Assembly (NCBI GenBank): GCA_009691315.1
Contig: SICT01000056.1
Location: 1-7,297, forward strand
Direction: 5' to 3'
Origin: Candidatus Uhrbacteria bacterium
GTDB lineage: Bacteria > Patescibacteriota > Patescibacteriia > 2-12-FULL-60-25
Length of the DNA stretch: 7,297 nucleotides
Shown: positions 1 to 5,247 of the stretch, one piece after another
How positions within the stretch are numbered: the stretch's first letter is position 1
How the letters are laid out: each line of letters opens with the position of its first letter
Notes under the pieces: generated by a model
The model's database searches: none
Told to the model about the DNA's origin: nothing
Seen by the model: the letters and a program-made list of their open reading frames with translations, nothing else
Translations under genes and position numbers: made by a program

Positions 1-809
1 TATTGATCTCCTTTTATGCGTGAAGCTGCAAACGCGTTGAACTTTTCAACCACATCTGTATCCGAGTCTCCTTCCGTCACAGCCCCAAGTCTTGTGGCCA
101 CCAGCTTTCCATCCCTACGTTCAAGGTTGATAAACTGACCGGTTGGCGCATTCTTCAGCGCGCCTTCGGAAAATATATTTGCTATAAATCCTGTAAGAGC
201 ATCGTGCGTCACGAGAATAATTCTGTAAGGCTTGTCATTCAGCTTTTTAAGTCGTGCAAGCAACTTGACCATCCTTCTCGTAACTTCAAAAAAATCCTCA
301 AAGCTGTCTATAAGCTTGAGGTATTCTTCCGGTAATTGTTGCTTCGCCCTCGGATCCATGTGCTTGATCCCTTCTTCCGGATAATATGACTGCCCGAGAT
401 TGTTTGGATTCGTTAATTTTTTGTCGACAATAAACTTTTTTCCAGCATATTCAACCTCGCCGCCGACAATAAGCGGAAGAAAGAATTTTAAGTCGAAATT
501 TTTGACTTCCGTCAGTTCTTTGAAGACTTTGATTCCAGAATCGTCTTCACTGCCTTTCTTACGCAACCGAATCCCTTCGTTTTCAAGAACCTCCGCGGTA
601 ATCTTAGCTGTCTGCAAAGTCCTTCCCATAGGCGAAGACCAAATCTGCACCTCCTCTTCGGGACTGATGAGTTTTGCAAGTTCAGCAGCACCTCGTCTCA
701 CTTCTTCAACGCCCTGTTCAGTTAAATCCTGCGCTTCTGCAAGGGATGCCTCCTCCTGTAAGCGCTTAGCCTGCCCATGCCTTAAAATATCAATGTTCAA
801 TTTTTCCAT
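1..809 (-). CDS. Histidine phosphatase superfamily protein (phosphoglycerate-mutase-like), runs to the window edge
   Basis: This frame is open from ATG at 809 through 269 codons, and the last two bases in the window are TA, so the stop may lie just outside. Visible motifs of the histidine phosphatase superfamily are the catalytic RHG signature LRHGQA (R10, H11, G12), SSPMGRTLQTA around residues 58-68 with R63 as a likely phosphate-binding Arg, a conserved-type Glu near 98 (VFKEL), and VTHD with the second His at 202. The family transfers phosphate through a phospho-His intermediate; the substrate cannot be read from the sequence. The stretch from about 100 to 165 is a longer insert than in compact members. 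There is no signal peptide, so it is probably cytosolic. The ATG overlaps the end of the upstream kinase frame (TGA at 797-799) by 13 nt and has no Shine-Dalgarno, which suggests translational coupling. Family call strong, function unknown. Confidence 0.88.
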   Translation of the reverse strand, partial: MEKLNIDILRHGQAKRLQEEASLAEAQDLTEQGVEEVRRGAAELAKLISPEEEVQIWSSPMGRTLQTAKITAEVLENEGIRLRKKGSEDDSGIKVFKELTEVKNFDLKFFLPLIVGGEVEYAGKKFIVDKKLTNPNNLGQSYYPEEGIKHMDPRAKQQLPEEYLKLIDSFEDFFEVTRRMVKLLARLKKLNDKPYRIILVTHDALTGFIANIFSEGALKNAPTGQFINLERRDGKLVATRLGAVTEGDSDTDVVEKFNAFAASRIKGDQ

Positions 810-1051
810 AAAAATTCTTGTGCCTTTAATATCTCTAAGACATTTGAAAATAACTTTTTGCTAATCTCCGCATTTCGTGTCCCATAGTATCTCGGCCAGA
901 TGAATATCACGCCAAGAAGACCGATGACCAAGCATACCGCCCGTCTGACCTCTTTATCGCCAGTTCGCTTTTCATATAAACTTAAAAATTCTTCACCCAT
1001 TTTTCTGAAGTACTCGTTGCCAGTCTCGTGATAAAGAAGGAGGAACTGAAA
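797..1051 (-). pseudogene. Out-of-frame C-terminal remainder of the kinase at 993-1850
   Basis: After the T6 run at 1049-1054 (minus strand), the reading frame one base forward stays open to TGA at 797-799. It encodes about 83 residues beginning QFLLLYHETGNEYF, followed by a helical stretch (EEFLSLYEKRTGDKEVRR), a hydrophobic segment and KLFSNVLEILKAQEF. Phosphotransferases of this fold normally carry 60-80 residues of helices after the IDF...GDP...D block, which is just what this piece supplies. Joining residue 267 of the upstream frame to it gives about 350 aa, and its stop then overlaps the phosphatase start neatly. The same frame can be extended back to an ATG at 1165, but the upstream part is a shadow of the kinase active site. 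I therefore read it as the displaced 3' part of one gene, not a separate gene. Confidence 0.72.
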
Positions 1052-1850
1052 AAAGGAACCAACCCACATCAAGTCCAGGATCTCCCCATGGAGTCCTCGA
1101 GAAATCGATTGTCCATGCAGAGCCATCATTTTTAATGAACACATTGAATCCAGAGAAATCACCATGCAGAGCCGTCATTCTATCGAAACGATCCCTGAAC
1201 TTGTGTAACAACTCGAGCATGAGTCCGACAAAATTTCCCTGTTTCTTGAGTGGTAACAGCGGGTCATCTATCGGAAAATCTGTAAGCATGACAAAAAGCA
1301 ACTCCGGATTAGTGATGACGCTTCGTAAGCCATCATTATATACAGACTTGAGTTGTTCGGTATCAGTCGATGGGTGTTTTATCGTGTGAATATTTACGAG
1401 CAGACCAACAATTTTTTCTAGTTCTTCCAGGTCTTTCCGGTCGATATCGTTCTTATCTTTTCTCTTATGGATGATGTCCCAATAGCTCTCGCTATCGGAT
1501 TCAAATTCTTGGAGATGATAAATCTTCGACTGTTCCGTGAGCTCAGGCAAGATCGTAGCTTCATTCTTTGTATCAATAATGACACCGATTGATTGTGGGT
1601 GAAGATTCGGGAATCTTCGATACATCCCATGGCTCACGAGTAAAGACATGACCTTTCGTTCAGGAAACTCAAGTCCTGCAGCAAATGGTTTGATTTCTTT
1701 CAAGAAAAAATTCTGACCATCTCCCGTTGTGAGCTTATAGCCATCTGAATGAATCCCGCCCCCAATTCGTTCAGAGCTGATGATTTCTATTGTCTCGTTC
1801 AGCTTTTGCGAGATGAGCAAAGAAATTTTTTTGTGGTCGAGATTATTCAT
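993..1850 (-). CDS. Aminoglycoside phosphotransferase / choline-kinase-fold protein, frameshifted near the C-terminus
   Basis: The frame from ATG at 1850 to TGA at 993 codes for 285 aa. Kinase signs are a Gly-containing N-lobe start (IGGGIHSDGYKL, 29-40), FFLKEI with K51 as the likely ATP-binding Lys, the Brenner-type catalytic loop HGDFSGFN (H229, D231, N236), the metal-binding Asp in TIDF (D249), and WGDPGLD (255-261), typical of the APH family. Such enzymes transfer the ATP gamma-phosphate to a small-molecule hydroxyl (aminoglycosides, choline, sugars, homoserine and others); the substrate is not predictable here and resistance should not be assumed. After residue 267 the frame turns into an unlikely 18-residue tail, while the adjacent frame carries the expected helical C-terminus. 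The break sits at a T6 run, so indel error or mutation is likely. No Shine-Dalgarno precedes the ATG, and no alternative in-frame ATG, GTG or TTG lies just upstream. Confidence 0.82.
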   Translation of the reverse strand: MNNLDHKKISLLISQKLNETIEIISSERIGGGIHSDGYKLTTGDGQNFFLKEIKPFAAGLEFPERKVMSLLVSHGMYRRFPNLHPQSIGVIIDTKNEATILPELTEQSKIYHLQEFESDSESYWDIIHKRKDKNDIDRKDLEELEKIVGLLVNIHTIKHPSTDTEQLKSVYNDGLRSVITNPELLFVMLTDFPIDDPLLPLKKQGNFVGLMLELLHKFRDRFDRMTALHGDFSGFNVFIKNDGSAWTIDFSRTPWGDPGLDVGWFLFSVPPSLSRDWQRVLQKNG

Positions 1851-1862
1851 AAAATCATTGAT

Positions 1863-1891
1863 AATATGCTCCCATAACGGTAAAGAGTCAA
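1863..1891 (-). promoter_or_regulatory. Possible sigma70-type promoter for the kinase-phosphatase unit
   Basis: On the minus strand TTGACT (1886-1891) is followed after 17 bp by CATATT (1863-1868); an overlapping TATTAT at 1861-1866 would give a 19-bp spacer. The box ends only about 11-12 nt before the kinase ATG at 1850, so a transcript would be leaderless or nearly so, in keeping with the missing Shine-Dalgarno. It lies just after the tRNA-Gln terminator, where a new promoter is needed. Matches are moderate. Confidence 0.38.
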
Positions 1892-1924
1892 AAGTATGCA
1901 GGTTCTAATTCCCATTTGGGGTCA

Positions 1925-1959
1925 AACAAAAATCCCGCAATTTCTGCGGGATTTTTGTT
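1925..1959 (-). terminator. Intrinsic terminator after tRNA-Gln (symmetric, could act both ways)
   Basis: A 15-bp perfect stem (1925-1939 with 1945-1959) with core TCCCGCA/TGCGGGA and loop ATTTC is flanked by A and T runs. Read on the minus strand it begins at the last base of the tRNA CCA end and finishes in TTTTTGTTTG, a classic factor-independent terminator. It separates tRNA-Gln from the kinase gene. Confidence 0.88.
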
Positions 1960-2032
1960 GGCTCCGAGACTTGGATTCGAACCAAGATACCCTGCTCCAG
2001 AGGCAGGAGTCCTACCATTAGACGATCTCGGA
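1959..2032 (-). tRNA. tRNA-Gln (anticodon CTG)
   Basis: A complete 74-nt cloverleaf is visible on the minus strand. Acceptor TCCGAGA/TCTCGGA (7 bp) is perfect. The D stem GTCT/GGAC closes a 7-nt loop containing GG, the anticodon stem CCTGC/GCAGG holds loop CTCTGGA with anticodon CTG at 2000-1998, and the variable loop is 4 nt. The T stem CTTGG/CCAAG carries loop TTCGAAT. The discriminator is G and the 3' CCA is encoded (1961-1959). It decodes CAG. It has its own promoter at 2052-2080 and an intrinsic terminator directly after CCA. A short plus-strand reading frame across this gene is a shadow of the tRNA. Confidence 0.96.
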
Positions 2033-2051
2033 ATACAGCTAAAGTTCTGGA

Positions 2052-2080
2052 AGCGTATCGAAATTTATCCCACAGGTCAA
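2052..2080 (-). promoter_or_regulatory. Likely promoter of tRNA-Gln
   Basis: Minus-strand TTGACC (2075-2080, 5 of 6 consensus) is followed after exactly 17 bp by TACGCT (2052-2057, weak -10). The tRNA begins 19 nt further on, leaving a leader of roughly 12 nt. It lies between the terminator of the preceding gene and the tRNA, where a promoter is expected. Confidence 0.5.
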
Positions 2081-2086
2081 GCCGTA

Positions 2087-2116
2087 AAAACTCCCCGCAA
2101 TCATGCGAGGAGTTTT
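2087..2116 (-). terminator. Intrinsic terminator of the small membrane protein gene
   Basis: Stem 2087-2099 pairs with 2104-2116 around loop ATCA, with one mismatch (C2095/A2108); the GC core is CTCC-CGCA against TGCG-GGAG. On the minus strand it follows the stop at 2134 by 17 nt and ends in a TTTTT tract, so it should stop transcription ahead of the tRNA-Gln promoter. Confidence 0.82.
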
Positions 2117-2133
2117 CTTATTGTTTGAAAAAT

Positions 2134-2574
2134 TTATTGCTTAGGCTCAGCAGGGACATTGACAACGGTCTCATTCACGGCACGTGAAGCGCACAACGCT
2201 TTCACACCCATCAATTCTTTTTGCATCTGCTCCAAACGCACACTCACTCGTGTCCAATCTCCGTCTGACATTTTCTGTTCACGTTTCTGCTCACTGATAC
2301 TCTTCGCTTCAATCGAGGTATAGGCCACGGCTCCGGTCAGCACAACCGCGAGACCAACGACGATCGCGGCCGCCCAAATGTTCGCGACCGCGCGCGCCAT
2401 ATGAAACGTGTGATGATCAACGATGCGAGAGGTGTGACCAACATAACGCACATTGCAAGCGACGCCACACTTGCTATGGCCACAAACTGACCCACCCACG
2501 CCTACAGGAATCGGGGAGGCTCCGGCTTTCATCTTGTGGTGACCTGCGGATTTTTTTGTTTTGGCTGAGCTCAT
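2134..2574 (-). CDS. Uncharacterised single-pass membrane protein with Cys/His-rich N-terminal region
   Basis: I do not recognise this 146-aa protein. It starts with a basic tail rich in Lys and His (SAKTKKSAGHHKMK), then a Gly-rich linker. A Cys/His cluster follows: C31, H33, C36, C40, H47, H54, H55, H58, with C-x-H-x2-C-x3-C spacing that could bind metal or form disulfides. One strong transmembrane helix spans about 65-87 (IWAAAIVVGLAVVLTGAVAY), followed by a charged, probably helical or coiled-coil segment at 88-125 (SISEQKREQKM...VRLEQMQKELM) and a short tail. There is no cleavable signal peptide; the cytosolic side is probably the basic N-terminus. The ATG at 2574 has no Shine-Dalgarno; the upstream sequence is AT-rich. 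It is monocistronic, with its own extended -10 promoter (2612-2620) and terminator (2087-2116), which supports a real gene. Function unknown. Confidence 0.75.
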   Translation of the reverse strand: MSSAKTKKSAGHHKMKAGASPIPVGVGGSVCGHSKCGVACNVRYVGHTSRIVDHHTFHMARAVANIWAAAIVVGLAVVLTGAVAYTSIEAKSISEQKREQKMSDGDWTRVSVRLEQMQKELMGVKALCASRAVNETVVNVPAEPKQ

Positions 2575-2611
2575 ACAAAGAACGAAAAAATAAATAATGG
2601 ATGATAAAAAA

Positions 2612-2620
2612 AGTATAACA
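2612..2620 (-). promoter_or_regulatory. Extended -10 promoter for the small membrane protein gene
   Basis: Minus-strand TGTTATACT fits TGnTATAAT (5 of 6 in the -10 box). No good -35 stands at 17 bp. The distance to the ATG at 2574 is 37 nt, implying a leader of about 30 nt that is AT-rich and lacks a Shine-Dalgarno. Confidence 0.5.
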
Positions 2621-2690
2621 CACCTTCACAAAGCACGAAACATGCGGCCTAAAACGTCTGGGGAAAATCTGTCAAGGGTCTAAACATCCA

Positions 2691-2719
2691 TTGACGATCC
2701 TCACGGAATTCGATATCAT
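2691..2719 (+). promoter_or_regulatory. Promoter of tRNA-Val
   Basis: TTGACG (2691-2696) and TATCAT (2714-2719) are separated by exactly 17 bp. The predicted start lies near 2726, about 10 nt ahead of the tRNA. Both boxes match sigma70 consensus at 5 of 6 positions, the best promoter in the window. Confidence 0.75.
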
Positions 2720-2735
2720 CGTCGCACAAATAAAA

Positions 2736-2812
2736 GGACGGCTAGCTCAGTTGGTTAGAGCGTCACATTGACATTGTGAAGGTCAGAGGTTCGACTCCTC
2801 TGCCGTCCACCA
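2736..2812 (+). tRNA. tRNA-Val (anticodon GAC)
   Basis: A complete 77-nt cloverleaf. Acceptor GGACGGC/GCCGTCC is perfect. The D stem GCTC/GAGC closes a 9-nt loop containing GG, and the anticodon stem TCACA/TGTGA holds loop TTGACAT with anticodon GAC at 2770-2772. The variable loop is AGGTC, and the T stem AGAGG/CCTCT carries loop TTCGACT. Discriminator A and an encoded CCA follow. It decodes GTC and GTT. It stands alone with a strong promoter and terminator, and is divergent from the membrane protein gene and convergent with the receiver gene. Confidence 0.97.
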
Positions 2813-2815
2813 CGT

Positions 2816-2846
2816 AAAAACAGTCCGCCTAAGGCGGATTGTTTTT
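2816..2846 (+). terminator. Intrinsic terminator of tRNA-Val
   Basis: A 14-bp stem (2816-2829 with 2833-2846, one G-T wobble) with core TCCGCC/GGCGGA and triloop TAA ends in TTTTTATTT, three nt after the tRNA CCA. The A run on the other side means it could also stop transcription arriving on the minus strand. Confidence 0.88.
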
Positions 2847-2860
2847 ATTTGATGCTGTTC

Positions 2861-2884
2861 ACGTGGCCAGCTGAGCTGGCCGTG
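2861..2884. repeat. GC-rich palindrome between tRNA-Val and the receiver gene
   Basis: Arms GGCCAGCT (2865-2872) and AGCTGGCC (2874-2881) are perfect around a single G; two possible G-U wobbles and a C-G pair could extend the stem to 11 bp in a plus-strand transcript. No T run follows on either strand, so it does not look like a standard terminator. It may be a dispersed intergenic palindrome; no second copy is in the window. Confidence 0.5.
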
Positions 2885-2907
2885 GCGCAGCCGTCAGTCA
2901 AAGGGAT

Positions 2908-2928
2908 AAAAAAATAGACCCGGAGGTC
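2908..2928 (-). terminator. Weak possible terminator of the receiver gene
   Basis: On the minus strand a 4-bp stem GACC/GGTC with a 4-nt loop (2917-2928) is followed within two bases by seven T (2914-2908), 12 nt after the stop codon at 2940. The position and T run fit a terminator but the stem is short; the stronger tRNA-Val terminator (2816-2846) may act as back-up. Confidence 0.35.
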
Positions 2929-2939
2929 GAAGAGAGCAA

Positions 2940-3347
2940 TTACTTGCGCCCGAAGAAGGTGTGGATGTGGAGGAAAAGTTCCGTTATGCTGAACGGCTTC
3001 TCGATGAACCAGCACCCTGCTCTTTCGGTTGACCGACGATTGTGGTCCGATCCGCCGGAAAAGATCATTCGGCCGAACCTGACATCGGGAAATATGATGG
3101 GGAGTCCCACGAGGAACTCGAGGCCGGTCATTCCCAACATGTCGAAATCACTCAAGACAAACACTTCGTCGCCTGACTCGAGTCCTTTCTTCCGGAGCTG
3201 ATCTATTCCATCCTGACCACTGCATGCGGTAAGGATATCAAGACCGAGATCTCCCAGCTCGAGCTTGGCGGATCGTTCAACCGTCTGACGGAGCTGTTGA
3301 TCGTCGTCGACGATCAGAAGGATCCATCGACCGCTATTCTCGCTCAT
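2940..3347 (-). CDS. Stand-alone response regulator receiver domain protein (CheY-like)
   Basis: The 135-aa product is a single receiver domain with no output domain. It shows the acidic pair D14/D15 (LLIVDDD), the phospho-acceptor D67 in VLSDFDMLGMTG, the switch Ser at 97 (IFSGGS) and the conserved Lys at 117 in IEKPF. The usual MP after the acceptor Asp is ML (Leu at 71), a mild departure. Receivers of this type are phosphorylated by a histidine kinase and act through protein contacts; no kinase gene is in the window. I chose ATG 3347 because AAAGGA (3358-3363) stands 10 nt before it; a GTG at 3356 adds three residues but leaves only one base to that site. It lies 88 nt after pilB on the same strand, so a role in pilus control is possible but is inference. 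Confidence 0.85.
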   Translation of the reverse strand: MSENSGRWILLIVDDDQQLRQTVERSAKLELGDLGLDILTACSGQDGIDQLRKKGLESGDEVFVLSDFDMLGMTGLEFLVGLPIIFPDVRFGRMIFSGGSDHNRRSTERAGCWFIEKPFSITELFLHIHTFFGRK

Positions 3348-3393
3348 GCGGCACACATCCTTTCGCGTGTGAGTGAAGGTTCAAGAAGAAAGG

Positions 3394-3422
3394 AAGATAC
3401 CAAAAAACGAACGATCGGCCAA
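3394..3422 (-). promoter_or_regulatory. Possible promoter for the receiver gene
   Basis: Minus-strand TTGGCC (3417-3422) is followed after 17 bp by TATCTT (3394-3399), each 4 of 6 matches. It lies in the 88-nt gap after pilB and would leave a leader of about 40 nt before ATG 3347. Read-through from pilB is equally possible, as no clear terminator separates the genes. Confidence 0.32.
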
Positions 3423-3435
3423 GGGTCTTAACCAT

Positions 3436-5205
3436 TCATTCCCTGTCCACATTCACCACTTCCAGCACTTCCTCAACACTGGTCAGCCCGTCGAGGGCTT
3501 TTAAAAGCCCATCTTGGGCCATAGTGACCATGCCGTCTTTCACGGCCAACTCCTGAATCTGATACTCCGAAATTTCGGCGGAGACAATCACCTTTTCAAT
3601 GTCTTTATTCATGGTAAAGATTTCGTAGATACCGACGCGGCCTTTGAATCCCAAATGATGGCAGGTTTCACAACCTTGGCCCGGGCCCATAAATTTCAAA
3701 TTATTCAAATCGATTTTTGTGACTTCGGTTGGTGGCAAACGTCCTAAAATTTTCTTGATCTGTTCACTTTGTTCCGTGCTGAGCGTCGCCGGGACTTTGC
3801 AATCCGTACACAAACGACGGACCAGACGCTGGCCAATCACGGCATTCAGGGCAGGCGTGAGCAAAAATGGCTTCACACCCATAGAAAGAAAACGTGGGAT
3901 CGCACCAGCCGCACTGTTGGTATGAATGGTTGAAACGACAAGATGACCGGTGAGCGCGGCCTGGATAGCAATATCCGCGGTTTCCAAATCACGAATTTCA
4001 CCAACCATCACCACATCCGGGTCTTGGCGTAGAATTGAACGCAGGCCCTGCGCAAAATCATAATGCTTGTCATGCTCCACCTGACTTTGGTTAATCCCTT
4101 CCAATTTATATTCGATGGGATCTTCCAAGGTGATGATTTTCACACCTGGCAGATTGAGTTTTTTCAAAATCGCATATAGTGTCGTCGTTTTACCAGAACC
4201 AGTCGGACCGGTTGTAATGATCATGCCATTTGGTCGATCGATTTGCCGAGTCAAACGTTCGAGCGCCACCCCGCGTACTCCCAGCTTATCGAATTCGAGC
4301 GCGATCGCCGTCGGACGGAGCAAACGCATCACGACTGACTCGCCAAACGCAGTTGGCAAAAAGCTGACACGAATATCAATCTTTTCTTTGGCTAGATAAA
4401 TTGTGATACGTCCGTCTTGCGGCACATCTTCCACATTTATTTTGACACCCGCCAGCAACTTCAAACGCCCAATCACCTGCTTCCATGACTCACGTGGCAA
4501 TTTTGCCGCATCCTGCAAAATACCATCTATACGAAAACGTACTTTGACATCTGCCTCTTCCGCTTCCACGTGAATATCTGAGGCTTTCGACTGTAATCCC
4601 GCACCAATGATAAGCGTGAGCAAGTCTGTTGTGTTCACACTCGCCACTTTTTTCTGCAAATCCTCAAAACTCGAAATTTCTTTGGCGAATTTTTCTAAAT
4701 CTTTTTCTTCAATGCGATAACCGTAAATCACTTCTTTCGTTTCTGGTAATGTATCGTAGATTTTTTGCCCCGCGATGATGCTATCTTCTGAAACAAGATA
4801 CAAAGCGGTATGTGCATGCTGATCTTCACCAAGTTTTTTTACAAACGCATCAACCTCAGCACTCGGCTGATACGTTGCCAAGCGAATTTCGGAACCACTT
4901 TGTAAAAAAGCCACCAAATGTAAACTTCTCGATATTTCCCGTGGAACAAGCGCAATCGCTTCCGGCATGATGGCAAAGCCGCGTAAGACCATGTAAGGCA
5001 AACCGGTAGCCGCCGCCTTATCTCTGGCAATACCCTCCAGCTCATGCAATTTGATATCCCCCATCTTTTCTTCCAACTCATCTCCTGTCGCTGACGATCC
5101 AACTGCAACCCCGCCACTCGCGAGAGGCGGAGCCGTTGCACTTCCAACAGGCGGCTTGCTTTTCAACAAATCTTCTATGGATGGGGCTTTCGGTGGCTTG
5201 GGCAT
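3436..5205 (-). CDS. pilB: Type IV pilus assembly ATPase PilB (GspE/PilB family)
   Basis: The 589-aa protein is full length for PilB, the cytoplasmic hexameric ATPase that powers pilus extension (GspE is the type II secretion paralogue). In order: a Pro/Gly/Ala-rich N-terminal linker (1-45); a GspE/MshEN-like N-domain (about 55-165); the N2 segment SKASDIHVEAEEADVKVRFR (206-225); Walker A GPTGSGKT (333-340); Asp box ITLEDPIEY (358-366); Walker B region RQDPDVVMVGEIRD (393-406, catalytic E403); His box ALTGHLVVSTIHTN (417-430); and the zinc-binding tetracysteine C466, C469, C512, C515, typical of PilB/GspE and absent from PilT. ATG 5205 has no Shine-Dalgarno, and a GC palindrome (5215-5241) ends 9 nt upstream. 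It is co-directional with a membrane protein and rsmA upstream and a receiver gene downstream. No pilC, pilT or pilin gene is adjacent in this window, so PilB rather than GspE rests on similarity. Confidence 0.94.
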   Translation of the reverse strand: MPKPPKAPSIEDLLKSKPPVGSATAPPLASGGVAVGSSATGDELEEKMGDIKLHELEGIARDKAAATGLPYMVLRGFAIMPEAIALVPREISRSLHLVAFLQSGSEIRLATYQPSAEVDAFVKKLGEDQHAHTALYLVSEDSIIAGQKIYDTLPETKEVIYGYRIEEKDLEKFAKEISSFEDLQKKVASVNTTDLLTLIIGAGLQSKASDIHVEAEEADVKVRFRIDGILQDAAKLPRESWKQVIGRLKLLAGVKINVEDVPQDGRITIYLAKEKIDIRVSFLPTAFGESVVMRLLRPTAIALEFDKLGVRGVALERLTRQIDRPNGMIITTGPTGSGKTTTLYAILKKLNLPGVKIITLEDPIEYKLEGINQSQVEHDKHYDFAQGLRSILRQDPDVVMVGEIRDLETADIAIQAALTGHLVVSTIHTNSAAGAIPRFLSMGVKPFLLTPALNAVIGQRLVRRLCTDCKVPATLSTEQSEQIKKILGRLPPTEVTKIDLNNLKFMGPGQGCETCHHLGFKGRVGIYEIFTMNKDIEKVIVSAEISEYQIQELAVKDGMVTMAQDGLLKALDGLTSVEEVLEVVNVDRE

Positions 5206-5214
5206 ATCTGTGTC

Positions 5215-5241
5215 GTACGGGCGGGGTCACCCCGCCCCTAC
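5215..5241. repeat. 27-bp GC-rich palindrome just upstream of pilB
   Basis: Arms GTACGGGCGGGGT (5215-5227) and ACCCCGCCCCTAC (5229-5241) pair with one mismatch around C5228. Its right part is nearly identical to the right end of the element inside rsmA (6457-6480): GGGCGGG, a 4-nt variable core, then CCCCGCCCCTACC. No T run follows, so it is not a normal terminator. It fills most of the 42-nt gap between the membrane protein gene and pilB. Confidence 0.8.
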
Positions 5242-5247
5242 CGAATC

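Noticed and set aside
400..864. 154-codon plus-strand frame opposite the phosphatase
   Set aside because: Its Ser- and Phe-rich composition is that of an antisense shadow, while the minus-strand frame over the same bases has the RHG and VTHD motifs.
993..1850. Aminoglycoside resistance gene
   Set aside because: Only fold-level kinase motifs are visible; this superfamily includes many metabolic kinases, and nothing here points to antibiotic substrates.
1916..2128. 70-codon plus-strand reading frame across the tRNA-Gln region
   Set aside because: It is the familiar false protein (APRLGFEPRYPAPEAGVLPLDD) produced by translating the antisense of a tRNA, and it runs through two terminators.
2648..2675. 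Minus-strand TTGACA (2670-2675) as a -35 for the small membrane protein gene
   Set aside because: The sequence 17 bp downstream is TTAGGC, a poor -10; the extended -10 at 2612-2620 is the better promoter.
2671..3432. Two similar 15-mers (2671-2685 and 3418-3432, sharing CAAGGGTCT, 13 of 15 identical), each upstream of a minus-strand gene near a -35-like sequence
   Set aside because: Dozens of such two-mismatch 15-mer pairs are expected by chance in about 7 kb counting both strands; position alone is not enough to call an operator.
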